In this document: positions 1 through 5,019 of the stretch, piece after piece | Layout of the letters: every line of letters starts with the position of its first letter | How positions within the stretch are numbered: position 1 is the stretch's first letter | NCBI GenBank assembly: GCA_003648085.1 | Contig: QMOC01000245.1 | Span: 1-5,019 of the forward strand | DNA: 5,019 nt | Source: Chloroflexota bacterium | Lineage (GTDB): Bacteria > Chloroflexota > Anaerolineae > B4-G1 | Direction: 5' to 3' | The notes under the pieces: generated by a model | Told to the model about the DNA's origin: nothing | What the model saw: only the letters and a program-made list of their open reading frames with translations | Databases searched by the model: none | Program-made: the position numbers and the translations under genes

Positions 1-4
1 CGGC

Positions 5-24
5 GCCCGACGAGTCGGGCTTAC
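5..24 (-). repeat. GTAA-headed palindrome (REP-like), left edge
   Basis: Read on the minus strand, a GTAA tetranucleotide (21-24) is followed directly by a palindrome with 7-base arms GCCCGAC/GTCGGGC around a 2-base centre (5-20). The arrangement of tetranucleotide plus palindrome resembles REP elements. Bases 1-5 (CGGCG) can alternatively pair with 24-28 (CGCCG), so the palindrome may also be the tip of a longer hairpin cut by the window edge. The structure is seen directly; the REP assignment is inference. Confidence 0.5.
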
Positions 25-64
25 GCCGCAACACAGCAGGAAAACGGTCCTTGCGGCAAGTAAG
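20..64. repeat. 12-bp imperfect inverted repeat (large hairpin)
   Basis: CTTAC (20-24) plus GCCGCAA (25-31) pairs with TTGCGGC (51-57) plus GTAAG (60-64). This gives 12 base pairs interrupted only by a 2-base bulge at 58-59, with a 19-base apical loop (32-50). The ends of this stem are the GTAA heads of the two flanking palindromes, so the three hairpins form one compact, contiguous structure over 5-79. It could act as DNA (repeat element) or as part of a structured plus-strand RNA ending at the terminator at 161-181. Confidence 0.5.
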
Positions 65-79
65 GGGGATTGATCCCCC
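60..79 (+). repeat. GTAA-headed palindrome (REP-like)
   Basis: GTAA (60-63) is followed by a palindrome with arms GGGGGAT (64-70) and ATCCCCC (73-79) around a 2-base centre. It has the same head and the same 7-2-7 geometry as the palindrome at 5-24, in the opposite orientation, but unrelated arm sequence. Conserved geometry with different arms suggests related elements or a pair of structurally constrained hairpins. Confidence 0.5.
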
Positions 80-87
80 GCTGCTCT

Positions 88-113
88 GTAGCCCGGCGAC
101 TTCATCGCCGGGC
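88..113 (+). repeat. GTAG-headed palindrome (REP-like)
   Basis: GTAG (88-91) leads directly into a strong hairpin: 9-base perfect arms GCCCGGCGA (91-99) and TCGCCGGGC (105-113) with loop CTTCA (100-104). GTAG next to an imperfect or perfect palindrome is the hallmark of REP sequences recognised by RAYT transposases. There is no following T-tract on either strand, so it is not an intrinsic terminator. Confidence 0.55.
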
Positions 114-122
114 GGCGGTGTG

Positions 123-140
123 CTTCTCCCACTTCTCCCA
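123..140. repeat. 9-bp tandem duplication
   Basis: CTTCTCCCA occurs twice back to back (123-131 and 132-140). It is short and lies in non-coding sequence between the hairpin cluster and the terminator. It may be a slippage product; no function is evident. Confidence 0.5.
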
Positions 141-160
141 CGGACAGGCCGTCGGGTTAT

Positions 161-181
161 AGGCCCCTTCGGCCTTTTTTT
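161..181 (+). terminator. Intrinsic terminator, rightward
   Basis: The stem AGGCC (161-165) / GGCCT (171-175) with loop CCTTC is followed by seven T residues (175-181). The T-tract is on the plus strand, so it stops transcripts coming from the left, beyond or within bases 1-160. It does not serve the minus-strand operon: read leftward, the hairpin is followed by ATAACCC rather than T residues. The stem is short but GC-rich, which fits a weak-to-moderate rho-independent terminator. Confidence 0.7.
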
Positions 182-271
182 GACACACCAGAACTCCAGC
201 GTCGCGGTGACGTGGTCTCGGTTTGCCGGGCTGGGGTTGGTATCCACGACAAATTCGCGTTTGTTGCTTGA

Positions 272-1726
272 TCACCAGCCTAAGATCACCAACTGCACCG
301 TGTAGGCGCCGATCTCAGCGCGGGGCGCTTCCAGCGTGAAGGTCTGGATTTCACCGCTGGCGTCGCTCACTTGGTGCAGGAGCAGGGTGGCGTTGTCGGC
401 GGCGTTGCCGACGAACGACACTTCCCACGAGGTGGGCGTGTCGTCGGGATTGGCAATCAGCAAGGCGACCTCGCCGTCCTCGTCCTGCCCGGCCAGCACC
501 CACAGCCGATTGGGGTCGTCGCTGCCGGTGGGGGTGACGCTGAGGCGCAGTGGATGGGCGGCCATCTCAGCCCACAATGAGAAGGCCAGGGCCATAGGTT
601 TGGCGCGCCCATCGGCGTAAAAGAGCCCCATGTTGCCATGCTGACCGGTCTCGTTGCCGCGGTAGAAGGTCGAAACCGCGACATCGGCCTCTTGCAGGCC
701 GATCCAGGCGGCGGTCATCAGGGATGCGCCGCGGGCGGTGTTGCGCACCGCGTCCGTTTCGTCTTCGCCTTGCATGGCCGTATTCCATTCGGTGATGTGG
801 CTTTCGGCCCCGGTGTAACCGTGGGCGTCCAGTTGCCCGCGGTAGAGGGCAGCCAGTTGGACGTAGGTCTGCGCGTCGCTGGCGTAGACGTGCCAGGAGA
901 GAAAGTCCAGCGGGGTGTTGTGTTGCTGCAAGTAATCCAGGAAACGCTGGGTGTATTGCTCCCCCTCCGGGGTCAGTGAGCCACTGGAGGAGGCCAGGCC
1001 GGGGCCGCCGACCATCAGGTGGGGGAATTCGGCTTTGAGGGCCGCCGCCGTCTTGGCGAACAGGTCGTAGAACTCGCCGGGGGTGGCATCCCAAAACTGT
1101 TTAAAGTTGGGTTCGTTCCAGATCTCCACATAGCGCAGCGGGACGCCGGCCTGGCGGCTGATTTCATCATAATGGCGCACCACCTCGACGGCGGCGCGCA
1201 CCCAGTTTTCGGGGTTGGTCGGGGCGCGCTGGGTGAGGCCGCGCACGTTCCACGAATCGCCCAGGCGAAGATATGGCTCGAAGCCGCCTGCCAGGATGGC
1301 GCGGAAAACTTCGTCGGAGGCGGCGAAGTCGTAGGAGGCCGGGTCGTGCGGGTCGGCGTTCTGGTCGGGGTACATCGTTGCCATATCGAGTGGGCCACCT
1401 AAATCGTTGGTGCGGATCATCGTCACGCCGATGGTGTGGTACTGTTCCGTCAGATCGGCGTGATCGGGACTACGGATGATGGGGAGTGGCCCGGCGTTGA
1501 CGCCCAGCAAAGGATGGATGGTCCCCCCACCGGAGGTCGCGTCCACGGTGAGCAATATTGCGGGGTGTGCTGGTGCAGCGAGGGTGGCGGACGGCTGCGT
1601 GGATGCGGGCGTCTGCTGCTCCTCCGGTACCACCGTGGGCTGCTGCCATTCAGAAGGCGGCGAAGTGCTGAAGTTGCAGGCAGCAACCGATAGAACCAGT
1701 ATCGCCAAAGTCGTCAATCGCTTCAT
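272..1726 (-). CDS. GH39-like glycoside hydrolase lipoprotein
   Basis: This 484-residue protein is predicted to hydrolyse glycosidic bonds outside the cytoplasmic membrane. A signal peptide ends in a lipobox (VAAC, lipidated Cys17), followed by a Pro/Thr/Gln-rich linker to about residue 56. A TIM-barrel domain of clan GH-A type follows (about 58-390). EIWNEPN at 201-207 carries the expected acid/base Glu205, ITEWN at 311-315 carries the expected nucleophile Glu313, and FLSWHVY at 276-281 fits the same fold. The stretch VTMIRTNDLGGPLD (101-114) and the FWDATPGEFY segment (211-220) are typical of GH39 xylosidases and iduronidase relatives. Residues about 394-484 form a C-terminal beta-sandwich. 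The start is supported by a GAGGAG Shine-Dalgarno sequence at 1735-1740, eight bases upstream. It is the last gene of the minus-strand set, and the substrate is unknown. Fold and lipoprotein calls are firm; GH39 over another clan-A family is likely, not certain. Confidence 0.85.
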   Translation of the reverse strand: MKRLTTLAILVLSVAACNFSTSPPSEWQQPTVVPEEQQTPASTQPSATLAAPAHPAILLTVDATSGGGTIHPLLGVNAGPLPIIRSPDHADLTEQYHTIGVTMIRTNDLGGPLDMATMYPDQNADPHDPASYDFAASDEVFRAILAGGFEPYLRLGDSWNVRGLTQRAPTNPENWVRAAVEVVRHYDEISRQAGVPLRYVEIWNEPNFKQFWDATPGEFYDLFAKTAAALKAEFPHLMVGGPGLASSSGSLTPEGEQYTQRFLDYLQQHNTPLDFLSWHVYASDAQTYVQLAALYRGQLDAHGYTGAESHITEWNTAMQGEDETDAVRNTARGASLMTAAWIGLQEADVAVSTFYRGNETGQHGNMGLFYADGRAKPMALAFSLWAEMAAHPLRLSVTPTGSDDPNRLWVLAGQDEDGEVALLIANPDDTPTSWEVSFVGNAADNATLLLHQVSDASGEIQTFTLEAPRAEIGAYTVQLVILGW

Positions 1727-1732
1727 GGTTTG

Positions 1733-1740
1733 TTCTCCTC
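1733..1740 (-). promoter_or_regulatory. Ribosome binding site of the GH39-like gene
   Basis: Read on the minus strand, GAGGAGAA precedes the ATG at 1726 with normal spacing. It lies five bases downstream of a hairpin that can form over 1746-1768, so that structure could influence ribosome access. No clear -10/-35 promoter is visible in the gap, which favours read-through from the upstream genes. Confidence 0.7.
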
Positions 1741-1745
1741 ATTTG

Positions 1746-1768
1746 CTACCGGATACTCCTCCGGGTAG
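1746..1768. repeat. Hairpin formed by extra copy of the CTACCGGA repeat
   Basis: CTACCGGA at 1746-1753 pairs with TCCGGGTAG at 1760-1768 (8 pairs, one bulged G), leaving a 6-base loop. The same CTACCGGA occurs at 1813-1820 and pairs with the same TCCGGGTAG segment. The two pairings therefore exclude each other. The 8-base direct repeat brackets the palindromic element and could be a target duplication, a remnant of a neighbouring repeat copy, or the basis of an RNA switch. Confidence 0.5.
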
Positions 1769-1820
1769 GGCGGTTTTGCTAACCGCCACCAAGTCGGATA
1801 GGCAAATCCGACCTACCGGA
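1760..1820. repeat. REPIN-like inverted pair of GTAG-headed palindromes
   Basis: Two palindromes face each other with their GTAG heads on the outside. The left arm, on plus, is GTAG (1765-1768) plus GGCGGTT/AACCGCC (1769-1775/1781-1787, loop TTGCT). The right arm, on minus, has its head at 1813-1816 (CTAC on plus) plus GTCGGAT/ATCCGAC (1793-1799/1806-1812, loop AGGCAA). The spacer is 5 bases (1788-1792). The outer flanks 1760-1768 and 1813-1820 also pair (8 pairs, one bulge), so the whole element folds into a cruciform or three-way junction. This is the layout of REPINs, the doublets spread by RAYT transposases in other bacteria. It lies within the gap between genes 2 and 1, with no T-tract, so it is probably transcribed and may affect mRNA processing or stability rather than terminate. 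Confidence 0.65.
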
Positions 1821-1826
1821 AGCGGG

Positions 1827-3155
1827 TCACCGGGTTGCAGCCTCCACGAATATCGGCTCTTCGGTCACGATGAGGGCGCGAGCATCCGCCGTGGTGTGAT
1901 TGCCTTTGCCATCGTGCACCCGCAGTTGCCCGGCGATCTGGGCGGAAAAGTCAACTACCTGCTCACCATCCCAGGACCAGAGCACGTAGATAGGGCCGCC
2001 GCTCTGTCGGGTGAAGCGGTGGGCGGCCAGGGCCGCGCCCAGGTCGAGGGCGCGGTCGTACTCTGCATCCCGGAGCAGGATGGGCATGTCGGCGTAGGTG
2101 TAGGGGTAAGGCTGTCCCCGTTCCCAACTGAAAGAACTCGTGCCGGGATGCTCCGCTTCCCAGCGGTAGAAGAGTTCGGCCACTTCGGTGGCGGTGGCGT
2201 AACGGGCAATCACGTCGCCCTGAGGGGTGGTTTTGCCCACGAAGTTGGCGTCCAGCCAGTCCAGCATGGCCGAGATGTACTGCCGGTTGGGGTTGTTGTA
2301 GCAGTCGTGGGTCGCGATGCCGAACACCCAGATTTTGCTGGGAAGCCGCTCGCGCTGCCAATGGAGCCATTCCAGGTATTCCATCAGAAAGTATTTCTGG
2401 TGGGCGCCCAGGGAGCGGGGGCCAGTGTGACCTGGATTGGGCTCCAGTTGGGGATAGTGAGGGATGAGAACGTATTGTCTCTGGCTTAGATCCTCTTTCA
2501 GGTACCGGCCCACTTCGGCGGAAGGGCGGAAGGGGTTCCAGGGGTAGTGACCGAGATTTTCATACGCCATCACGCCCGCAGGTTCGGTGAGCGCGGTCTC
2601 GATGTGAAAGTCGTACTCATGCATCAAGGCCACCATAAGGGGTTGGTGGGTCTGGTAGGGAGCCACGCCGTAGTTGTTCTCTGCACCGATGATGGCATTT
2701 ACGGCCTGGATGTTGTCCTGCCAGATGCGGCGCACTGTTTCTTCCGGAGCGTCGGGAGGTTCCTTCACCCATTGGTGGCGCTCTCTGCGCCACAGGGCGT
2801 GAATGTGCGTTCCCCAGTCGAAGCCGGCATTGAGGTAGGACTGCACGAGAGCCTGGTCGCCGAAGTCTTCGACGTACTCCATGAATTCGCCGTTTGAGGC
2901 CACGGTGAGTTTGGCATTGTGCGCCAGTGCCAGGTCTCGCAGCCAGTACAGCTCCTCCCGGCGCGCACCGTAATCAAGACCGAAGTTGGGGAGGAAAGGT
3001 TCGATGTGAACGGCGAAGAGGATGTTGATGGGGCCTTGAGTAGGCGGCGGTGGAGTCGGGGATGCGGTGGGCTGTATCGCCGTCAGGGCAGCGCAACCGA
3101 GGGAGAAAAATAACACGAGAAGAACAAGGGGAAAACTCCAGGGTATGGTTTTCAT
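1827..3155 (-). CDS. Polysaccharide deacetylase-like lipoprotein
   Basis: This 442-residue exported lipoprotein is probably a carbohydrate-active enzyme of the NodB/glycoside hydrolase-deacetylase barrel superfamily. A signal peptide ends in SLGC (lipidated Cys21), followed by a Pro/Thr linker (31-42). The barrel-like domain starts with a strand ending in VHIEP (49-53). GTHIH (115-119) matches the His-x-His type metal site, VAPYQTH is at 164-170, and GIATHD (279-284) could supply the late catalytic His. The classical DD pair of NodB motif 1 is absent, with HIE in its place. Residues about 385-442 form a beta-domain ending in TEEPIFVE, a tail seen on several extracellular carbohydrate enzymes. 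A start at 3230 is also open but would overlap the upstream gene and put 25 charged residues before the signal peptide. The start at 3155 has GAGGAGA at 3161-3167, and its first residues form a normal signal sequence. Substrate is unknown; it could be a divergent hydrolase instead. Confidence 0.65.
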   Translation of the reverse strand: MKTIPWSFPLVLLVLFFSLGCAALTAIQPTASPTPPPPTQGPINILFAVHIEPFLPNFGLDYGARREELYWLRDLALAHNAKLTVASNGEFMEYVEDFGDQALVQSYLNAGFDWGTHIHALWRRERHQWVKEPPDAPEETVRRIWQDNIQAVNAIIGAENNYGVAPYQTHQPLMVALMHEYDFHIETALTEPAGVMAYENLGHYPWNPFRPSAEVGRYLKEDLSQRQYVLIPHYPQLEPNPGHTGPRSLGAHQKYFLMEYLEWLHWQRERLPSKIWVFGIATHDCYNNPNRQYISAMLDWLDANFVGKTTPQGDVIARYATATEVAELFYRWEAEHPGTSSFSWERGQPYPYTYADMPILLRDAEYDRALDLGAALAAHRFTRQSGGPIYVLWSWDGEQVVDFSAQIAGQLRVHDGKGNHTTADARALIVTEEPIFVEAATR

Positions 3156-3160
3156 CGGCT

Positions 3161-3167
3161 TCTCCTC
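3161..3167 (-). promoter_or_regulatory. Ribosome binding site deciding the start of gene 2
   Basis: GAGGAGA on the minus strand lies between the upstream stop codon (3169-3171) and the ATG ending at 3155, with five bases to the ATG. It fits the 13-base intergenic gap exactly, supports the internal start over the one at 3230, and indicates tight operon coupling with the glycosyltransferase. Confidence 0.8.
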
Positions 3168-3168
3168 G

Positions 3169-5019
3169 TCAGAGATTTCCGCAGTCGAAGAGTTGCGGCG
3201 TCCCGCCCGGCCTGGGGCCGGGTGGGCCACCGGGGCCAGTGGGCACCGATTGCCACACTTTCGGCGGAACGGGGGTGCATTGCGGCATCACCCAGCGCAT
3301 CAGGTCGGTCTGGCGGCCTCCTTGCGGCGTCAGCAGGAAGAAGCGCACCACGCCATCGTCCACCTGCTCCGCCAGTTCGTCCACGGTGAGGATGGGGTCG
3401 CCGCCGGAGAAGCCGCCCAGCGCCATCACCGGCTTGCCCGTCGCCAGGATGATAGGGGCGGCGGTTCGGGCGTTGAGGGTAGCCACCAGGTAGGTCTCGT
3501 CTCCCCGGTTGGCCAACAGATAGTCCACCAGGCGCTCCACGTCCGGCGAGTCGCCGCGCCGAGGTTCGGTCAGCAGGTCCGGCCCGGCGTAGGGGAGCCC
3601 CGCTTCGCCGCCGTACCAGACGGGGATGAAGGCCCATACCGCCAGCGGGATGAGCAAGGCAAGGACGCCGACGGCCGCCACGACGCCAGGCCAGGCGTGT
3701 CGGTCGTGGTGGCGAACGAGCCGGGCGATGGTCAGCACACCCGCAGCAGTCAGGCAAAGGACGACGACGAGCGGCGTCAGCCAGAGGCTCCAGTCGGGGA
3801 ACTCGGACAGGATGATGGCCTCAAAGGCGGCGCTGCCCACCAGCGCCAGAGGTAGCAGCCAGCCGCGCCGGCCGGAACTGCGGTAGTCGTCCCACAGCGC
3901 CACCACCCCCGCACCCACCAGCGCGGCGATGGCCGGGGCCAGCATCTCCAGGTAGTAGCGGTGGAACAGATTGGCCACGCTGAAGAAGACGAGCATCGGC
4001 AGGAGCCAGACTGACCACAGCAGCAGGGCCTGGTGGCGGCGGGCGAGAGGGAAGCGCACTCGCGTCTGCCAGGCGGCTGCTAGCAGGCCAAGCCCGGCCA
4101 ACGGCAGCAGCCAACTGATCTGCCCGGCCAGTTGGTGGTTGAAGAGACGCAGGAGGCCCGGATCGCCGGTTTCGTCGGAGAAAGGCCGTCCGCCACCCCT
4201 GCCCGGCGCGGGAGGCCCACCGGCGGGCGGTGAGGGCGGCTGACCAGGCGCTCTGCCAGGCTGGGCGCCAGGGGGTGGCGAGGGCGGCCGGCCTGGTCGC
4301 GCACCGGCGGGTGGCGCTGACGAACCGCCTAAGCGATCCAGCGCACGTAGACCGCCGGGCAGCAGACGAGCCATCCCGTTGTGCCCGATGATCAGTTCCA
4401 GCACCGTGTTGTCCTGGCTGCTGCCGACGTAGGGACGCTCCTCGGGCGGGGTCAGATCCACCGCCACGACCCAGGCCAGCGAGACGACGAGGAGCACGAC
4501 TGTCGCCAAGGTCAGGTGGAGCAGCCGCTTCCACCAGCGCACGGGTGCGGAGACCAGGTAGACGAGGTAGAATGCGGGCAGCACCAGGAAAGCCTGCAGC
4601 ATCTTGATATTGAACCCCAGGCCCACCAGCACGGCGCCCGCCAGCAGCCAGCGCAGGCGGCCCATCTCAGCGGCGCGGATGATCGCCCAGGCCGCCAGCA
4701 GGAGGACGAAGACCAGGAGACTGTCCATCGTGTTGTTGCGGTTGGCGGCCACGCTGATGGGGGTGACGGTCAGCACGAGCGCCGCCAGCAGGCCAGCCGT
4801 CGGGCCGAAGGTGCGCCGCACCAGGTGGTAGAGCAAGAGTACGGACAGAACGCCGGCCACCGCCTGGGGCAGAATCAGGCTGACACCGTTGAAGCCGAAC
4901 AGTGCGGCGCTGGCCGCCTGCACCCACAACCCCAGCGGCGGCTTGTCCACCGTCACGAAGCCGCCGGCGTCGAAGGAAACGAAGAAGAAGTTGTGCCAAC
5001 TGGTGAGCATGCTCTTCAC
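3169..5019 (-). CDS. GT39/ArnT-type membrane glycosyltransferase, N-terminus cut
   Basis: This is a membrane enzyme that probably moves a sugar from a polyprenyl-phosphate donor onto an acceptor on the outer face of the membrane. The 616-codon fragment lacks its N-terminus: the frame is open to the window edge, the GTG there is an internal Val, and the first periplasmic loop with the catalytic acidic residues is missing. Visible family marks are SWHNFFFVSFD then VDKPPLGLW (24-32) and NRNNTMDS (93-100), typical of YkcB-like proteins. About 12 hydrophobic spans are visible: roughly 48-66, 75-90, 100-117, 124-138, 140-158, 168-187, 300-316, 330-349, 357-375, 387-404, 412-432 and 444-463. A Pro/Gly-rich loop (232-276) splits the two membrane halves. 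A soluble C-terminal domain (about 485-616) includes APIILATGKPVMALGGFSGG, and Cys581 and Cys613 could form a disulfide. It is followed after 13 bases by the deacetylase-like gene. Donor and acceptor cannot be told from sequence. Confidence 0.9.
   Translation of the reverse strand: MKSMLTSWHNFFFVSFDAGGFVTVDKPPLGLWVQAASAALFGFNGVSLILPQAVAGVLSVLLLYHLVRRTFGPTAGLLAALVLTVTPISVAANRNNTMDSLLVFVLLLAAWAIIRAAEMGRLRWLLAGAVLVGLGFNIKMLQAFLVLPAFYLVYLVSAPVRWWKRLLHLTLATVVLLVVSLAWVVAVDLTPPEERPYVGSSQDNTVLELIIGHNGMARLLPGGLRALDRLGGSSAPPAGARPGRPPSPPPGAQPGRAPGQPPSPPAGGPPAPGRGGGRPFSDETGDPGLLRLFNHQLAGQISWLLPLAGLGLLAAAWQTRVRFPLARRHQALLLWSVWLLPMLVFFSVANLFHRYYLEMLAPAIAALVGAGVVALWDDYRSSGRRGWLLPLALVGSAAFEAIILSEFPDWSLWLTPLVVVLCLTAAGVLTIARLVRHHDRHAWPGVVAAVGVLALLIPLAVWAFIPVWYGGEAGLPYAGPDLLTEPRRGDSPDVERLVDYLLANRGDETYLVATLNARTAAPIILATGKPVMALGGFSGGDPILTVDELAEQVDDGVVRFFLLTPQGGRQTDLMRWVMPQCTPVPPKVWQSVPTGPGGPPGPRPGGTPQLFDCGNL
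4216..4296 (-). repeat. 48-bp imperfect tandem repeat coding a Pro/Gly loop
   Basis: Inside the glycosyltransferase gene, residues 242-252 (PGRPPSPPPGA) and 258-268 (PGQPPSPPAGG) are near copies with a 16-residue period. They are encoded at 4264-4296 and 4216-4248. They lie in the low-complexity extracytoplasmic loop between the two blocks of membrane spans. The family often carries Gly-rich sequence at this place, so length variation by slippage is likely. Confidence 0.65.

Noticed and set aside
1..113. CRISPR array
   Set aside because: There are no regularly spaced identical repeats; the palindromes differ in arm sequence and spacing.
1..160. Known structured RNA such as RNase P, tmRNA, SRP RNA or a riboswitch
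   Set aside because: I compared from memory the conserved cores of these families and found no match. Only generic hairpins are visible.
247..266. Possible leftward terminator after the GH39-like gene (ACAAA/TTTGT stem)
   Set aside because: The stem is short, AT-rich and partly wobble-paired, and no T-tract follows on the minus strand.
51..305. Plus-strand open frame of 84 codons in the left intergenic region
   Set aside because: It runs through two hairpins and an intrinsic terminator with its T-tract, has no clear Shine-Dalgarno sequence, and runs into the 3' end of the GH39-like gene.
1476..2489. Long plus-strand open frame (337 codons) crossing genes 1 and 2
   Set aside because: It is antisense to two proteins with clear signal peptides and motifs, crosses the palindromic gap, and its translation is Gly/Val-rich with no recognisable domain. 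Such shadows are expected in GC-rich DNA.
3156..3230. Upstream start for gene 2 at 3230
   Set aside because: It would overlap the glycosyltransferase by 62 bases and place 25 polar residues before the signal peptide. The ATG at 3155 has an ideal ribosome binding site.
3067..3855. Plus-strand open frame of 262 codons opposite the glycosyltransferase
   Set aside because: The translation is rich in Arg, Gly, Gln and His without domains, and it overlaps the well-supported C-terminal domain of the glycosyltransferase and the start of gene 2.

Overview
The window is GC-rich and looks like a bacterial chromosome, possibly Chloroflexota. That placement is tentative: it rests on the style of the DNA-glycosyltransferase-like protein, two Pro/Thr-linked lipoproteins and palindromic intergenic elements. 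No rRNA, tRNA or phylogenetic marker gene is present to confirm it. All three protein genes lie on the minus strand and occupy about 93% of the window, so transcription runs right to left.

Layout from the transcriptional start side (right) to the end (left): (1) 5019-3169, a multi-spanning membrane glycosyltransferase of the GT39/ArnT/YkcB type, cut at its N-terminus by the window edge; (2) 3155-1827, a lipoprotein whose fold looks like a divergent polysaccharide deacetylase (NodB-like) with a C-terminal beta-domain, starting 13 bases after the glycosyltransferase stop with a strong Shine-Dalgarno sequence; (3) a 100-base gap holding a two-armed palindromic element; (4) 1726-272, a second lipoprotein with a GH39-like glycoside hydrolase domain and both catalytic glutamates visible. 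Together they suggest one operon for building a glycan with a lipid-linked sugar donor and then trimming or deacetylating it outside the cytoplasmic membrane. The substrate cannot be read from the sequence.

The left 271 bases contain no convincing gene. They hold a dense cluster of hairpins (1-113), a 9-base tandem duplication (123-140) and an intrinsic terminator pointing rightward (161-181). The terminator implies a plus-strand transcript, coding or non-coding, arriving from beyond the left edge and meeting the minus-strand operon head on.

The most unusual signal is non-coding. Several palindromes carry a GTAG or GTAA tetranucleotide directly at one end, and two of them between genes 2 and 1 are arranged as an inverted pair. 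This is the architecture of REP/REPIN elements mobilised by RAYT transposases, although the arms differ in sequence and no RAYT gene is in the window.
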